This document shows, one piece after another, positions 1 to 10,310 of a stretch of DNA of 64,000 nucleotides. This DNA comes from Nostoc linckia FACHB-104 (GTDB taxonomy: Bacteria; Cyanobacteriota; Cyanobacteriia; Cyanobacteriales; Nostocaceae), in assembly GCF_014696615.1 (NCBI RefSeq), contig NZ_JACJQJ010000022.1, positions 1 to 64,000 on the forward strand, in the 5' to 3' direction. A program made the position numbers and the translations under genes. The number at the start of each line of letters is the position of its first letter. Within the stretch, counting starts at the first letter, position 1. A model generated the notes under the pieces. That model worked only from the letters and a program-made list of their open reading frames with translations, was not told the origin of the DNA and did not search any database.

Positions 1-206
1 TATTAGTAAAAAAACTCGAATATTAAAAGTGAACTATAAACTGGATACTCATTTCTGAAGCATATCATGAGTTAAAATCTCAATTTTTAGTTCAAATCAC
101 AATAGTAGTTCTAAATTGAGTGACAAACAAATCTGTTTCCTATCCTTACAGTTTTATCTGGACGTTACACCGGAATAGAAGCGAAAAGTTGTTTCTGTCA
201 TTAGTT

Positions 207-2480
207 TTAATTACGTGCTGCATCCAATTTATTCGTTCCACCAAACAGAACATTATAAACTTTGTCTGCATCTTCTAATAGCTCTTTCCAATCAATGCTA
301 CACTTCCCTAGTGTGGTTTCTGCATTTCTCAATGTCTCCTTAAACTCGTCTATACTTTGGCAATTACGACCAATATAAAAAATGGCAAAGTAATTTCTAA
401 AAATGATATGCGGAAAAGAATAGAAATCATTATCTGTTGTCGGAGTTATTCCATATATATCTACAAGAGCTTGAAATATTTTTTCAGCATGAGTATCTAA
501 TTGATGTTGAGCGTCATAATTTATGAGTGGAGAATCAATAATAAATTCTTGAATATATTTAATAAGTCTCTCCTTGGACAAATAAATATAAGTGTCTTTA
601 AATGTTTTATACGCAATAAAAGATAATAACTTTTCTACAAAGTAAGTATTATATGCTCTCTGCCCTTTCCTTCCTTGTTCTGTGTTCCATTTGTCCAGCC
701 AAATTTCAACTGCTTCTCGAACAATAGCCCACTTTGTTTCAGTACGAGAAAGCTTTTCTTCTCTTTTATTAATATATTCTAAACATATTAGAGCAAGCAT
801 AAGAGGATTTTCACATAGTTTCAATATATTCTCATTGTTTTTTAAATATTCAATGAGTTTTTCTGCTGAATCATTACATTGGCTATCTTCTGTTGAGGAT
901 AAAACTTTAAAACGTTTGTAGATAAAATTTTCTATTTGTTCTTTATCTAATTTCTCTATTTTGATTTCTTCAAAAGGTTCTAACAACCCCTTGTCTGAAA
1001 ATTTACGGCAAGAAATAATGTAGTCATTATTTGGATATTTATCTATAAAATCCTTAACTTTATTGATTAAATGCTCTCTATTAGTTTCCTCAATTTGATC
1101 TAGACCATCAAATATAAGTAGACATCTATCAATTTTTTCATCTTTTAGTATTCTATCTAAACAACTTTTATCTAGATTATATTTATTAGCAATAAAATTA
1201 AATAAATTTTGAGATTTGTCTGCTTCAGTATATTCTTTTAAGAAAATATGCAGAGGTAATTGTTCAGGTAAAATTTCTCCTTGAATACAACTAAATGCAA
1301 GCCTTTTCAAAAACGTAGTTTTACCACTACCAATGTCACCAGTAACAATAACTTTTAACTGATTGTTTTTAATTTCTTTTTCAAAGGGGTCGGGGATTTT
1401 AATTCGCTTTGAATCATCTTTGTCAATAATTTTTAAATCAACATAAATTTTATTTATAGCAACTGGTTTAGACATAGTTAAAATTTTGATATTTCCACAA
1501 TGATCTTCTATTTGTCGCTTGATTTGCGCTCGACATTTTTGAACTAAATTAGTTAATTCAGATGCTTGAGCCATATCATATTGTGTTAATGATTTTTTTA
1601 CAAAAATCGGTATTGAACCTTGCGAAAGTTTTTCTATCTCAATGGCAACCATACCTTCATCAAAAGCTCGTTGAAACACATCTTGGTTGTTAGAAATTTT
1701 ATACCCCAATCCATCATAAAAACCTTTAGCAAACTCAATAGCTGCTTTGTCCTCAATCGGTTGGTTTATACCAATTACATAATTAATATATTGACTAATT
1801 GCTATAGCAGTTTTTTCTGAGTAGCAGGCATTAAGCAGAACACAGTTTACATAATCAGCGTGTAATTTAAATAGTGATGCTAAACCTTCTGGTGAAACTG
1901 GCTTATTATTTCCGCCCTCATCCTCTAATAGCAAGCTGCCATCTTCCAAACCATGTCCACAAAAATGAACAATTTGAGGCTGTTCTTCTGCAATAGCACG
2001 ACGGATATCTTGAGGACGTACAGCAGTTATAATGCGAATATCAAATAAATTTCGATTTTCAGATCGTCGTATAGCTTCTTCAATTTCTCGAATTTCTTTA
2101 TCCAAACGTAATCCGTGAGGAATTGCTGTTAAAATCAAAATTTTCTGCTGCTGATTAGTTTGTTTTTGGGGAATGTTAGGTGAGGAAACAGAAGAAGTTT
2201 CTGGGTCGTGATTCGACAAGAATTGTCCAGCAATAGCCTTCAGTCGTGAGTTTCCAGGGTTTGAATTACACGCACCACGAAGTAAATCTTCAACCCAGCC
2301 CTCAGCATTTGCTGTTTTTATTAATTCAAAGACAATATTTTGTAAATTTCCCTCGCCAGCAATCGCTCTAAGACTTTTATCTAATTCAAATGACAACATC
2401 TGTTCTAATGATGCTGTATTAGGAAAAGCATCAATCAAAGCCAATTGTAGTTCTTTACGTTGTTGTCCAGATAAACTCAT
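207..2480 (-). CDS. EAD1-CHAT-NACHT conflict/defence protein
   Basis: This looks like a cytosolic immune or cell-death protein of the bacterial NTP-dependent conflict type. From the chosen ATG, residues 1-90 look like an effector-associated domain 1 (EAD1), a small helical adaptor. About residues 112-300 are a CHAT caspase-like protease with the paired HFCGHG (His about 176) and LNACYSE (Cys about 219) motifs intact. From about residue 380 a NACHT NTPase follows, with Walker A GDIGSGKTT and Walker B LLIFDGLDQ. The frame also opens nine codons upstream at a TTG (2507), but the EAD1 pattern begins at the ATG, so I start there. In known families EAD1 pairs with the same domain on an effector elsewhere in the genome, and no second EAD1 protein is visible here. 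No strong ribosome binding site precedes either start. Domain calls are by motif; target and trigger are unknown. Confidence 0.85.
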   Translation of the reverse strand: MSLSGQQRKELQLALIDAFPNTASLEQMLSFELDKSLRAIAGEGNLQNIVFELIKTANAEGWVEDLLRGACNSNPGNSRLKAIAGQFLSNHDPETSSVSSPNIPQKQTNQQQKILILTAIPHGLRLDKEIREIEEAIRRSENRNLFDIRIITAVRPQDIRRAIAEEQPQIVHFCGHGLEDGSLLLEDEGGNNKPVSPEGLASLFKLHADYVNCVLLNACYSEKTAIAISQYINYVIGINQPIEDKAAIEFAKGFYDGLGYKISNNQDVFQRAFDEGMVAIEIEKLSQGSIPIFVKKSLTQYDMAQASELTNLVQKCRAQIKRQIEDHCGNIKILTMSKPVAINKIYVDLKIIDKDDSKRIKIPDPFEKEIKNNQLKVIVTGDIGSGKTTFLKRLAFSCIQGEILPEQLPLHIFLKEYTEADKSQNLFNFIANKYNLDKSCLDRILKDEKIDRCLLIFDGLDQIEETNREHLINKVKDFIDKYPNNDYIISCRKFSDKGLLEPFEEIKIEKLDKEQIENFIYKRFKVLSSTEDSQCNDSAEKLIEYLKNNENILKLCENPLMLALICLEYINKREEKLSRTETKWAIVREAVEIWLDKWNTEQGRKGQRAYNTYFVEKLLSFIAYKTFKDTYIYLSKERLIKYIQEFIIDSPLINYDAQHQLDTHAEKIFQALVDIYGITPTTDNDFYSFPHIIFRNYFAIFYIGRNCQSIDEFKETLRNAETTLGKCSIDWKELLEDADKVYNVLFGGTNKLDAARN

Positions 2481-2726
2481 GTTTTTCAATATAATTTTTA
2501 ATAACAATATGAAGGGAGTTAGTTTAGAGATTTTGTCAGTCTATTTTGAATATAAATTAAATTTTTAAGCATCAATAAGTAAATGAAATCATACCTTTCG
2601 ATTTTACTATAACCCCGTTAACGAATCTCTAACGACAAAAACTTCATTAAAAACTTCATTATTCCTAAATACTTGAGCGAGTACTTTCCATCCTGCATCT
2701 AGCAGCACTCTGTCATCAGAGTACTG

Positions 2727-3133
2727 CTAGTAATGCTCTCCTCGCACCCCTCCTGCTGCGTCAATTAAATCGTATATGGCTAACATACTGCAACCTTCAT
2801 CTTCAAATTCTTGACGCTGAAGATGCCCAATGATTTTCTGTTGGCGCGACAAGTCTAACTTAGGGAAAATTGCTTTTTTAGCTTCTTCATAGGTTGCTTC
2901 TACCCAAAATGAATCAATGGGTTCAGCCCTGGATTGAAAGTTACGATAATTGCATTGTGGCCAGTAAACTCGAATAATTACCTTATCTTCCTGATGTGTT
3001 CAAATTTTTGTCGAAACAGAATTCCAGTATTGACAACATAATCGCAAGGAATCTGTGCTTAGTATGCCCAAAAGTTTTTGTAAGTATGCAACTTACGATA
3101 GGCTGACGAATGATGGGCCTTCCTCAATGGCAT
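2727..3133 (-). pseudogene. decayed conserved gene of unknown function (internal stop plus frameshift)
   Basis: Read leftwards from the ATG at 3131-3133, the frame runs through KLHTYKNFWAY and hits TAA. It then reads on through AQIPCDYVVNTGILFRQKFEH, shifts frame near 2998, and continues through VIIRVYWPQCNY and FWVEATYEEAKKAIFPKL to a TAG at 2727-2729. With both lesions repaired the product would be about 135 residues, rich in aromatic and charged residues like a globular protein. I do not recognise the family. A remnant of a once intact gene explains three collinear protein-like segments better than chance. The rest of 2508-3425 shows no gene; its right part (3134-3425) presumably holds the hsdR promoter. 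Confidence 0.55.
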
Positions 3134-3425
3134 CCCACATTTTTATCTTTGGGTAAATCGTTATTAGACTTAAAGAATTAAATTTTGAGCCACAATATTA
3201 GAGCCGCGATTACCTTTTCCCAACTTGGGAATCGCTATGGGAGTAAAAGCGTCGGAATTTGCGATCGCCCCCCATACTACGCACCGAATCCTCCTACCGC
3301 AACAGTCGAGAATTCTCAATGCAAGGAGAGCGGAGTTTAATTGTAGATTAAGTAATAATCTGTTAAAAAGATATTAGGCAAGTAGCAATCTACACCCCCA
3401 AGCTCTCAGGAGAACAACTGACAAA

Positions 3426-6400
3426 ATGTTAGTATCGCCAAACTTTGGATTTCTAGAAATCCATGATCCGCAACTAGTGCGACTGGGAGCTTTAGCTGAA
3501 AGATATTTTACCGATGACCCGAATACCTGCTTAATTAAACTGCGTCAATTTGGCGAACTCCTGGCGCAGCTGATAGCCGCTAATGTGGGGATGTACGATC
3601 CAGAAGCCAGGCAAATTGATTTAATGCGTCGCCTGCGGGATAGAGGCATTCTCAAAGGTAAAGTATATGACTTATTTGACCAATTGCGTTTAGCTGGGAA
3701 TGATGCCACACACGCCTTGGCCGCCGACCATAGAACTGCCCTCAGCAATCTTAAATATGCACGCCAGCTAGGAATTTGGTTCCATCGGGTGACTACCAAA
3801 AATCCCGATTTTCACCCTGGCTCCTTTGTCCCACCTCAAGACCCCGCCAGAGAAACCCAAGCACTCAAACAAGAATTAGCACAATTACGGATTGATTTAC
3901 AAGCCAGTCGCACCGCCGCCGAACTAGCGCAAATTGCTGCCCAACAAGAAGCACAGCGCCGCATATCCGCAGAAGAATTAGCCCAAGAAGCCCAAGCCCA
4001 AAGACAAGCTGCGGTAAATCACCTTGTAACAATTCAAACCACAGCCCAAAGTCAGTCTGCCCAAACCATTCAAGAAACCATCCAGCGTTCTCAACAAGCC
4101 GGCGAGAATATTGACTTAGATGAACGAGAAACCCGCCGTCTCATCGATGCTCAACTACGGGCTGCGGGTTGGGAAGTAGACTCAGAACAGCTTACCTATG
4201 GCAATGGCATTCGTCCCCAAAAAGGAAAGAATTTGGCGATCGCCGAATGGCCCACCAATGATGGACGTGCTGATTATGTTTTATTTGTCGGACTCCAGGT
4301 CATGGCTGTAGTCGAAGCCAAACGTCAAAGCACCGATGTTTATGCTGCCATTGACCAAGCCAAGCGCTACAGTCGCAGCTACAAAATTCAAGGTCATGAA
4401 ATCCTCCCCGGTGGCCCTTGGGGTGAATATCAAGTCCCCTTTGTCTTCGCCACCAACGGTCGAGAATTTTTACGCCAGTTGCAAACTAAAAGCGGCATTT
4501 GGTTTTGTGATGTCCGCCGTCCGGAAAATATCCGCCGTCCCCTCACCACTTGGTACAAGCCGGAAGCTTTTGTTGATGCCCTCAATCAAGATATAGACCA
4601 AGCACACCAACGATTTGCCGAAGAAAGTTTTAACTATAACTTGCAACTGCGCGACTACCAAATCACAGCGATTAAAGCTGTCGAAGCAAGATTAGCAATA
4701 GGGGCAAGGGAACTTTTATTGGCAATGGCAACGGGGACAGGTAAAACTAAAACCTGCCTAATCTTGGTTTATCGTCTGCTCAAAACCAAACGTTTTCGCC
4801 GCGTTCTTTTCCTAGTAGACCGCAAAGTATTAGGAGAACAGACAGGTAATGTTTTTAACGAAACGCGAATAGAAAATCTGCAAACTTTCGCTGACATCTT
4901 TGATATCAAAGAATTAGGTGAGGCAATACCAGATAGAGATACCAAAGTCCACATTGACACTGTGCAAGCATTTGTCAAACGCATTCTCTACCCAGGCGAT
5001 AACTCAGATATCCCCACAGCCGACCAATATGATTGCATTGTTGTGGATGAATGTCACCGGGGATATTTGCTAGATAGGGATTTAAGCGATGCAGAAATTA
5101 CCTTCCGCGACTTTAACGATTACATCTCCAAATATCGCCGCGTTCTCGACCATTTTGATGCTGTGAAAATTGGTTTAACAGCCACTCCCGCCCTGCATAC
5201 TACCCAAATATTTGGGGAGCCAGTTTTCACCTACAGCTACAAAGAAGCGGTCATTGATGGTCATCTCATCGACTGCGAACCCCCCATCCGCATTACTACA
5301 GCCCTCTCGGAAGATGGCATAGTTTGGCAAGCCGGGGAAGCAATGGAATATTTTGACCCCCTCACGGGCAGAATTGATTTAGTTCATGCCCCGGATGAAG
5401 TCAGAATTGAGGTAGAACAATTTAATCGCCAAGTTGTTACCGAGGAATTTAATCGGGTAATCTGTGAATTTTTAGCAGCAAATATCGACCCTAAACTCCC
5501 AGGGAAAACTTTGATATTTTGTGTGAAAGATGATCATGCTGACATCGTTGTTAACTTATTAAAACAAGCCTTAATTGACCAGTATGGCAGTGTGGAAGAT
5601 GATGCAGTTCTCAAGATTACTGGCAAGGCAGACCAACCATCTCAATTAATTCGCCGTTTTAAAAACGAAGCTAATCCGAAAATTGCGGTGACTGTGGATT
5701 TATTAACTACTGGCATTGATGTCCCAGAAATTTGCAACTTAGTATTTATTCGCCGAGTGAATTCGCGCATCCTGTACGAACAAATGTTGGGACGGGCAAC
5801 CAGGCGCTGTGATGCAATTAAAAAAGAAGTTTTCTATATTTATGATGCTGTGAATTTATATGCAGCTTTGTCTCCTCTCTCGACGATGAAACCAGTGGCG
5901 GTTAATCCCAAGATTTCCTTTAGCCAACTGATAGAAGAATTAAATACAGTCAATAACAGCAATGGTGCGGCTACTATTGTTGACCAACTCTTAGCTAAAT
6001 TGCAACGCCAGCAGAGAAAGTTGGGAGATAGTAAGCGGGATAATATTGAAGCCGCAGCCGGGATGGGAATGGCAGAAATGATTAATCACCTGCGTCAAAC
6101 CGACCCCCAGCAACTTAAGGAATGGTTTAAGCAACGAGCAAGCATCGCCCAAATGTTAGATGCTAGAGATGGTGGTAGACAACCGATACTAATTTCTCGC
6201 CATGCTGATGAACTGCGGCGGGTAGAAAGAGGTTATGGTAATGTCCAAAAACCGGAAGATTATCTAGATAGTTTCAGTGCATATTTACGCGAGAACATTA
6301 ATAAAATTCCGGCTTTAACTGTAGTTACTACCCGTCCCCGTGAGTTGACTAGAACGCAGTTAAAAGAATTGCGGTTAATGTTAGACCAAGCTGGGTATTC

Positions 6401-6758
6401 TGAGAAGACATTACAGGTGGCGTGGCGGGAAATGACTAATGCTGATATTGCGGCTTCTATCATTGGCTTTATTCGTCAAGCCACATTAGGGGATGCTTTA
6501 GTTCCCTATGAGGAGAGAGTGGATAAAGCAATGAAAAAAATCCTGGGTTCTCAAAACTGGACACCACCCCAGCGTAAATGGTTGGAGAGAATTGGCAAGC
6601 AGTTGAAGGTAGAAATTATTGTGGACAGGGAGGCTTTAGACCAAGGTGAATTTAAAACCCAAGGTGGTGGATTTGTGCGATTAAATAAAGCTTTTAATGG
6701 CAGTTTAGAAAAAATCATAAATCAAATCAATGATAGTATTTGGTATAAGGTGGTGTAG
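3426..6758 (+). CDS. hsdR: type I restriction enzyme, R (nuclease/translocase) subunit
   Basis: Motor and nuclease subunit of a type I restriction-modification enzyme; it joins HsdM and HsdS, translocates DNA using ATP and cuts at a distance. Residues 1-125 resemble the DUF4145 domain found at the front of some HsdR proteins, followed by a glutamine- and alanine-rich coiled coil to about 215. The PD-(D/E)xK nuclease core is at about 280-300 (DYVLF then VVEAKRQ). Helicase motifs follow: Walker A ATGTGKTKT near 437, DECH box near 541, motif III GLTATPA near 583 and GRATRR near 790. Its 1110 residues are normal for the family. An AGGAG lies about 12 bases before the ATG. The stop is two bases from the next start, so the two genes are co-translated. 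The reading frame is intact. Confidence 0.95.
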   Translation: MLVSPNFGFLEIHDPQLVRLGALAERYFTDDPNTCLIKLRQFGELLAQLIAANVGMYDPEARQIDLMRRLRDRGILKGKVYDLFDQLRLAGNDATHALAADHRTALSNLKYARQLGIWFHRVTTKNPDFHPGSFVPPQDPARETQALKQELAQLRIDLQASRTAAELAQIAAQQEAQRRISAEELAQEAQAQRQAAVNHLVTIQTTAQSQSAQTIQETIQRSQQAGENIDLDERETRRLIDAQLRAAGWEVDSEQLTYGNGIRPQKGKNLAIAEWPTNDGRADYVLFVGLQVMAVVEAKRQSTDVYAAIDQAKRYSRSYKIQGHEILPGGPWGEYQVPFVFATNGREFLRQLQTKSGIWFCDVRRPENIRRPLTTWYKPEAFVDALNQDIDQAHQRFAEESFNYNLQLRDYQITAIKAVEARLAIGARELLLAMATGTGKTKTCLILVYRLLKTKRFRRVLFLVDRKVLGEQTGNVFNETRIENLQTFADIFDIKELGEAIPDRDTKVHIDTVQAFVKRILYPGDNSDIPTADQYDCIVVDECHRGYLLDRDLSDAEITFRDFNDYISKYRRVLDHFDAVKIGLTATPALHTTQIFGEPVFTYSYKEAVIDGHLIDCEPPIRITTALSEDGIVWQAGEAMEYFDPLTGRIDLVHAPDEVRIEVEQFNRQVVTEEFNRVICEFLAANIDPKLPGKTLIFCVKDDHADIVVNLLKQALIDQYGSVEDDAVLKITGKADQPSQLIRRFKNEANPKIAVTVDLLTTGIDVPEICNLVFIRRVNSRILYEQMLGRATRRCDAIKKEVFYIYDAVNLYAALSPLSTMKPVAVNPKISFSQLIEELNTVNNSNGAATIVDQLLAKLQRQQRKLGDSKRDNIEAAAGMGMAEMINHLRQTDPQQLKEWFKQRASIAQMLDARDGGRQPILISRHADELRRVERGYGNVQKPEDYLDSFSAYLRENINKIPALTVVTTRPRELTRTQLKELRLMLDQAGYSEKTLQVAWREMTNADIAASIIGFIRQATLGDALVPYEERVDKAMKKILGSQNWTPPQRKWLERIGKQLKVEIIVDREALDQGEFKTQGGGFVRLNKAFNGSLEKIINQINDSIWYKVV

Positions 6759-6760
6759 TC

Positions 6761-7696
6761 ATGTTTAATAATAAAATATTTCAAGTTGCCAACTGGCAAG
6801 GGCACAACTTTGAGGGGGAAAATTTTTGTGAAAATACAAATTTTCTAACTGTCATATCGCATGAGAATAGAAAAATCTATCTTCATGGAGCTAATCTCAA
6901 AGGAGCTATTTTCAAATATTTAAACTTAAGTAGTAAAGTTGAATTTCAAGGTGCAAATTTAAGAAAAGCTAATTTTCAATCAGCAATTTTGCGAGGAGTA
7001 CAATTTCAAGGCACAGATTTAAAAGATGCAACTCTACAATATGCAGACCTTCATGAATCGAGCTTCACAGGAGCAAAGCTTCATGGAGCTAATTTAAAAG
7101 GATGTAAAGATTCTCATACTGCAGATTGGTCTCAAGCTGAGTATGATCTCAAGACTCAGTTTCCTGATGATTTTAATCCGGATGAGCATGGGCTTATCCA
7201 AACTCGTAGGAGAGGAGAGTCAGTTACTGCAAAATCTGGAGAACAGTCAAGAGATGAAGATGAAATAGATATAAAAATTAATGATGCTTTAAGTAAAATT
7301 ATAACATCTATACGAAAGCGACAAGGGCAAGAAAAGTTTCGGAACGCTTTAATTACATATTATGAGGGACGTTGCGCTATTAGTGGTTGTGAAGTTACAG
7401 GGGTACTAGAAGCAGCTCACGTTGAACCTTATTCTTTATCTAAAAACAATAATCCTAACAATGGGATACTGCTGAGAGCAGACTTACATACTCTTTTTGA
7501 CCTGAATCTAATTGTCATTCATCCGTACTCGAAAAGATTAGAGATTAAGCCTACCTTGCTTTTGAATGAAGACTATAAAAAATTTAACGGAATAACTTTA
7601 CCATCTTATCAAGATAAGATTTGGTCGCCCGATGATTATTATCTTAAATGGCGACAGGACAATTATGAAAAATATATAGGACAATTTTTACGATAA
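6761..7696 (+). CDS. pentapeptide-repeat protein with C-terminal HNH nuclease domain
   Basis: The first half (about residues 35-130) is a short pentapeptide-repeat beta-helix with A(N/D)L/F steps such as GANLKGAIF, GANLRKANF and GADL-like units. A charged linker leads to about residues 185-280, which match the HNH_2 type of nuclease fold: a Cys-x4-Cys pair (CAISGC), an AAHVEPYS core histidine near 220, NNGILL, and a LHTLFD histidine near 243. Such domains bind a divalent metal and cut DNA. The gene starts two bases after the hsdR stop, inside the restriction operon, so it is probably co-expressed with hsdR. It may be an added nuclease of the restriction system or a separate defence gene that settled in the operon; the sequence does not decide. 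Confidence 0.75.
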   Translation: MFNNKIFQVANWQGHNFEGENFCENTNFLTVISHENRKIYLHGANLKGAIFKYLNLSSKVEFQGANLRKANFQSAILRGVQFQGTDLKDATLQYADLHESSFTGAKLHGANLKGCKDSHTADWSQAEYDLKTQFPDDFNPDEHGLIQTRRRGESVTAKSGEQSRDEDEIDIKINDALSKIITSIRKRQGQEKFRNALITYYEGRCAISGCEVTGVLEAAHVEPYSLSKNNNPNNGILLRADLHTLFDLNLIVIHPYSKRLEIKPTLLLNEDYKKFNGITLPSYQDKIWSPDDYYLKWRQDNYEKYIGQFLR

Positions 7697-7919
7697 AAAC
7701 TTACTTAATGCATTTTTTTGAAGACTTAAATTTAAGGATATTTATTATATTATTCCGCCAATTATAGGCATTGCTTACCCTATAGTAAATTTGGTAAATA
7801 ACTTTATCTACTGTCATCCTCCTCTATACCAATCATCACAATAGCTGGCTTTGACAAGACTACCTAATTGCGTATAATTTCAAAGCGGCATTTATATTAG
7901 TGACTATTTATTTAAAACC

Positions 7920-9374
7920 TTGAGCGCAACCACTGACATCGTCCAAAAACTCTGGAATCTCTGTCATGTCCTGCGGGACGATGGGATTACTTATCTCGAT
8001 TATGTAACTGAATTAACCTACCTGCTCTTCCTGAAGATGGCGCAAGAAACGGCGACAGAAAGCCAAATCCCAGAAGGTTGTCGCTGGGGTGATTTGGTCG
8101 TCAAGGATGGCATCGAGCAGATGAACTTTTACCGCGCCACCTTGTTAGAGTTAGGTTCTAACAGTCCACCAAGGGTGCAAGCAATTTTCGCTAATGCCCA
8201 AACTGCCCTGAAAAAACCGCAAATTCTCAATAAGTTGGTTAAAAGCATTGACGAACTGGACTGGTACTCTGCCAAGGAAGAAGGCTTAGGCGATTTGTAC
8301 GAAGGGCTATTAGAGAAGAACGCCAGTGAAAAAAAATCTGGGGCTGGGCAATATTTTACGCCCCGTCCTTTGATTGATTGCATGGTCGAACTCATCAAAC
8401 CCCAAGCCGGGGAACTGATAGAAGACCCCGCAGCCGGAACGGGTGGGTTTTTAATTGCGGCTGACCGCTATATCAAAAAGCACACCGATGATTTATTTGA
8501 TTTAAGCGAAGCGGAACAATCATTCCAGCGCCATCAAGCATTCTACGGGATTGAGTTGGTGCAGGATGCCCATCGGTTATTATTAATGAATATGCTGCTA
8601 CATGGCATTGAGGGGGCTGTGGATTTGGGCGATACTCTCGCCAGCGATGGACAGCAGCTACCCAAGGCTAATGTCATTTTAACTAATCCCCCGTTTGGGA
8701 CGAAAAAGGGCGGTGGGTTGCCGACCAGGGATGATTTTACTTATCCTACTTCCAACAAACAATTAGCTTTTTTACAACATATCTATCGCGGACTGTTGCC
8801 GGGAGGTCGGGCGGCGGTGGTGTTACCTGATAATGTGCTGTTTGAAGATGGACAGGGGCGTAACATCCGCGCTGACTTGATGGATAAGTGCAACTTGCAT
8901 ACAATTTTGCGATTGCCCACAGGGATTTTCTACGCCCAAGGTGTCAAGACTAATGTGCTGTTTTTCCAACGGGGAACGACGGATAAGGGGAATACCAAGC
9001 AGGTGTGGTTCTATGATATGAGAACCAATATGCCTGCTTTTGGTAAGCGGACTCCTTTAACTAAGGAGCATTTTCTGCCGTTTGAGTCCGCTTACGGCGA
9101 TGATTCCAATGGCGGAAGTCCCCGTGTTGATCAAGGAGAGTTGGGACGCTGGCGGCGCTGGAAGCGGGAGGATATTGCGAAACGCGGTGAAAATTTGGAT
9201 ATCACTTGGCTGCGGGATGAAAGTTTGCAGTCGGGGGATGATTTACCAGAACCGGATATCATTGCTGCTGCTATTATGACGAAGTTGCAAACGGCGATGG
9301 AGGAAATGGAAGCTTTGACGGCGTTGCTGGAAGCGGAGGAAGCAACTGAGGAGGAAGCTGCGCTTTTAGAATGA
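7920..9374 (+). CDS. hsdM: type I restriction-modification system, M (adenine methyltransferase) subunit
   Basis: N6-adenine DNA methyltransferase subunit; with HsdS it methylates the recognition site and protects self DNA. The N-terminal HsdM helical domain starts at once (DIVQKLWNLCHVLRDDGI), so the TTG at 7920 is the best start; the first in-frame ATG would delete about 40 conserved residues. SAM-binding motif I is DPAAGTGGF near residue 171, and catalytic motif IV is NPPFGTKKGG near 256. Length (484) is typical. No clear Shine-Dalgarno precedes the TTG. The 223 bases between the HNH gene and this start hold no gene and may carry a separate promoter. The last 25 residues are a run of Glu and Ala. 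Confidence 0.95.
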   Translation: MSATTDIVQKLWNLCHVLRDDGITYLDYVTELTYLLFLKMAQETATESQIPEGCRWGDLVVKDGIEQMNFYRATLLELGSNSPPRVQAIFANAQTALKKPQILNKLVKSIDELDWYSAKEEGLGDLYEGLLEKNASEKKSGAGQYFTPRPLIDCMVELIKPQAGELIEDPAAGTGGFLIAADRYIKKHTDDLFDLSEAEQSFQRHQAFYGIELVQDAHRLLLMNMLLHGIEGAVDLGDTLASDGQQLPKANVILTNPPFGTKKGGGLPTRDDFTYPTSNKQLAFLQHIYRGLLPGGRAAVVLPDNVLFEDGQGRNIRADLMDKCNLHTILRLPTGIFYAQGVKTNVLFFQRGTTDKGNTKQVWFYDMRTNMPAFGKRTPLTKEHFLPFESAYGDDSNGGSPRVDQGELGRWRRWKREDIAKRGENLDITWLRDESLQSGDDLPEPDIIAAAIMTKLQTAMEEMEALTALLEAEEATEEEAALLE

Positions 9375-9401
9375 AAACACAACCCGCAGTAATCAATTGT
9401 T

Positions 9402-10019
9402 ATGACGCAAGCCTTATCAAAAATAGTTACCTTTGACGAATTTATTGCGTGGTATCCCGAAAACTCTGGGGTACGCTACGAGCTGCACAATGGGGAAATT
9501 GTCGAAATGTCACAGCCAACGGGTAAGCATGAAAGAATAAAAGGATTTTCGGCGGCTGAATTGACTTTAGAATTTCGCCGATTAAATCTCCCCTACTTTA
9601 TCCCTAATCAAGCAATAGTAAGACCACCGGAGAGAGAATCCGGTTATTTCCCTGATGTATTAATACTAAATGACGATGCTTTAGTTGATGAACCGCTTTG
9701 GGAAAAATCTTCAACTGTGACTCAGGGGACATCAATTCCTTTAGTGATTGAGGTTGTCAGTACTAATTGGCGCGATGATTATTATCTGAAACTTGCTGAT
9801 TATGAGGAGATGGGCATCCCCGAATATTGGATTATTGATTATGCAGCATTGGGGGCTAGGAAGTTTATCGGTAATCCCAAACAACCTACTTTCTCAGTCT
9901 ATCAATTAATTGATGGGGAATACCAAGTCAGTCAGTTTCGGGGTAGCGATAAAATTATATCTCCTACTTTCCCTGAGTTAAATTTGACTGCCGAACAAGT
10001 TTTTAATGCTGGTAAATAA
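9402..10019 (+). CDS. Uma2 family (DUF820) PD-(D/E)xK nuclease-like protein
   Basis: A member of the Uma2/DUF820 family, a restriction-endonuclease-fold family greatly expanded in cyanobacteria, whose cellular role is still unclear. The family core is visible: RYELHNGEIVEM near residue 25, YFPDVLIL (Asp) near 83, LVIEVVS (Glu-x-Val in place of the usual E-x-K) near 112, then the hallmark KLADYEEMGIPEYWIID near 128-145. At 205 residues it is a full-length member. It sits 27 bases after hsdM and 39 before the DUF433 gene, so it is transcribed within the hsd operon. Whether it helps the restriction system or is a passenger cannot be told. Confidence 0.85.
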   Translation: MTQALSKIVTFDEFIAWYPENSGVRYELHNGEIVEMSQPTGKHERIKGFSAAELTLEFRRLNLPYFIPNQAIVRPPERESGYFPDVLILNDDALVDEPLWEKSSTVTQGTSIPLVIEVVSTNWRDDYYLKLADYEEMGIPEYWIIDYAALGARKFIGNPKQPTFSVYQLIDGEYQVSQFRGSDKIISPTFPELNLTAEQVFNAGK

Positions 10020-10058
10020 TTATTGGATGTACTCAATGAAAAGAGGTAGGTAGTTAAG

Positions 10059-10304
10059 ATGAGCGATAAACAATTGCTAGAGAGAATTAAGTTCGACAAA
10101 AATATTTTAGCTGGTAAACCAATTATTCGGGGATTAAGAATACCAGTGTCAATGATTTTAGAATTACTAGCCAAGGGTGCTACTAATCAAGAAATTCTTG
10201 AAGATTACCCAGAATTAGAACCAGAAGATATCCAAGCTGCGTTATTTTATGCTTATTATCTTGTTTCTCAAGAAGAGGTTTTAGACAGAGTGACTGCGCC
10301 TTGA
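10059..10304 (+). CDS. DUF433 antitoxin-like protein
   Basis: An 81-residue DUF433 protein, a small helix-turn-helix-like family commonly found as the antitoxin of DUF5615 toxins. The family pattern is clear: ILAGKPIIRGLRIPVSMILELLAKG in the first half, then the EILEDYPELEPEDIQAALFYA helix pair. The ATG follows GAGGTAGG at about 10 bases. It lies six bases upstream of the DUF5615 gene, the standard order for this pair. Expected role: bind and neutralise the toxin and probably repress the promoter. It sits inside the hsd operon, so operon loss would also relieve the toxin. Confidence 0.88.
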   Translation: MSDKQLLERIKFDKNILAGKPIIRGLRIPVSMILELLAKGATNQEILEDYPELEPEDIQAALFYAYYLVSQEEVLDRVTAP

Positions 10305-10310
10305 CGATAT

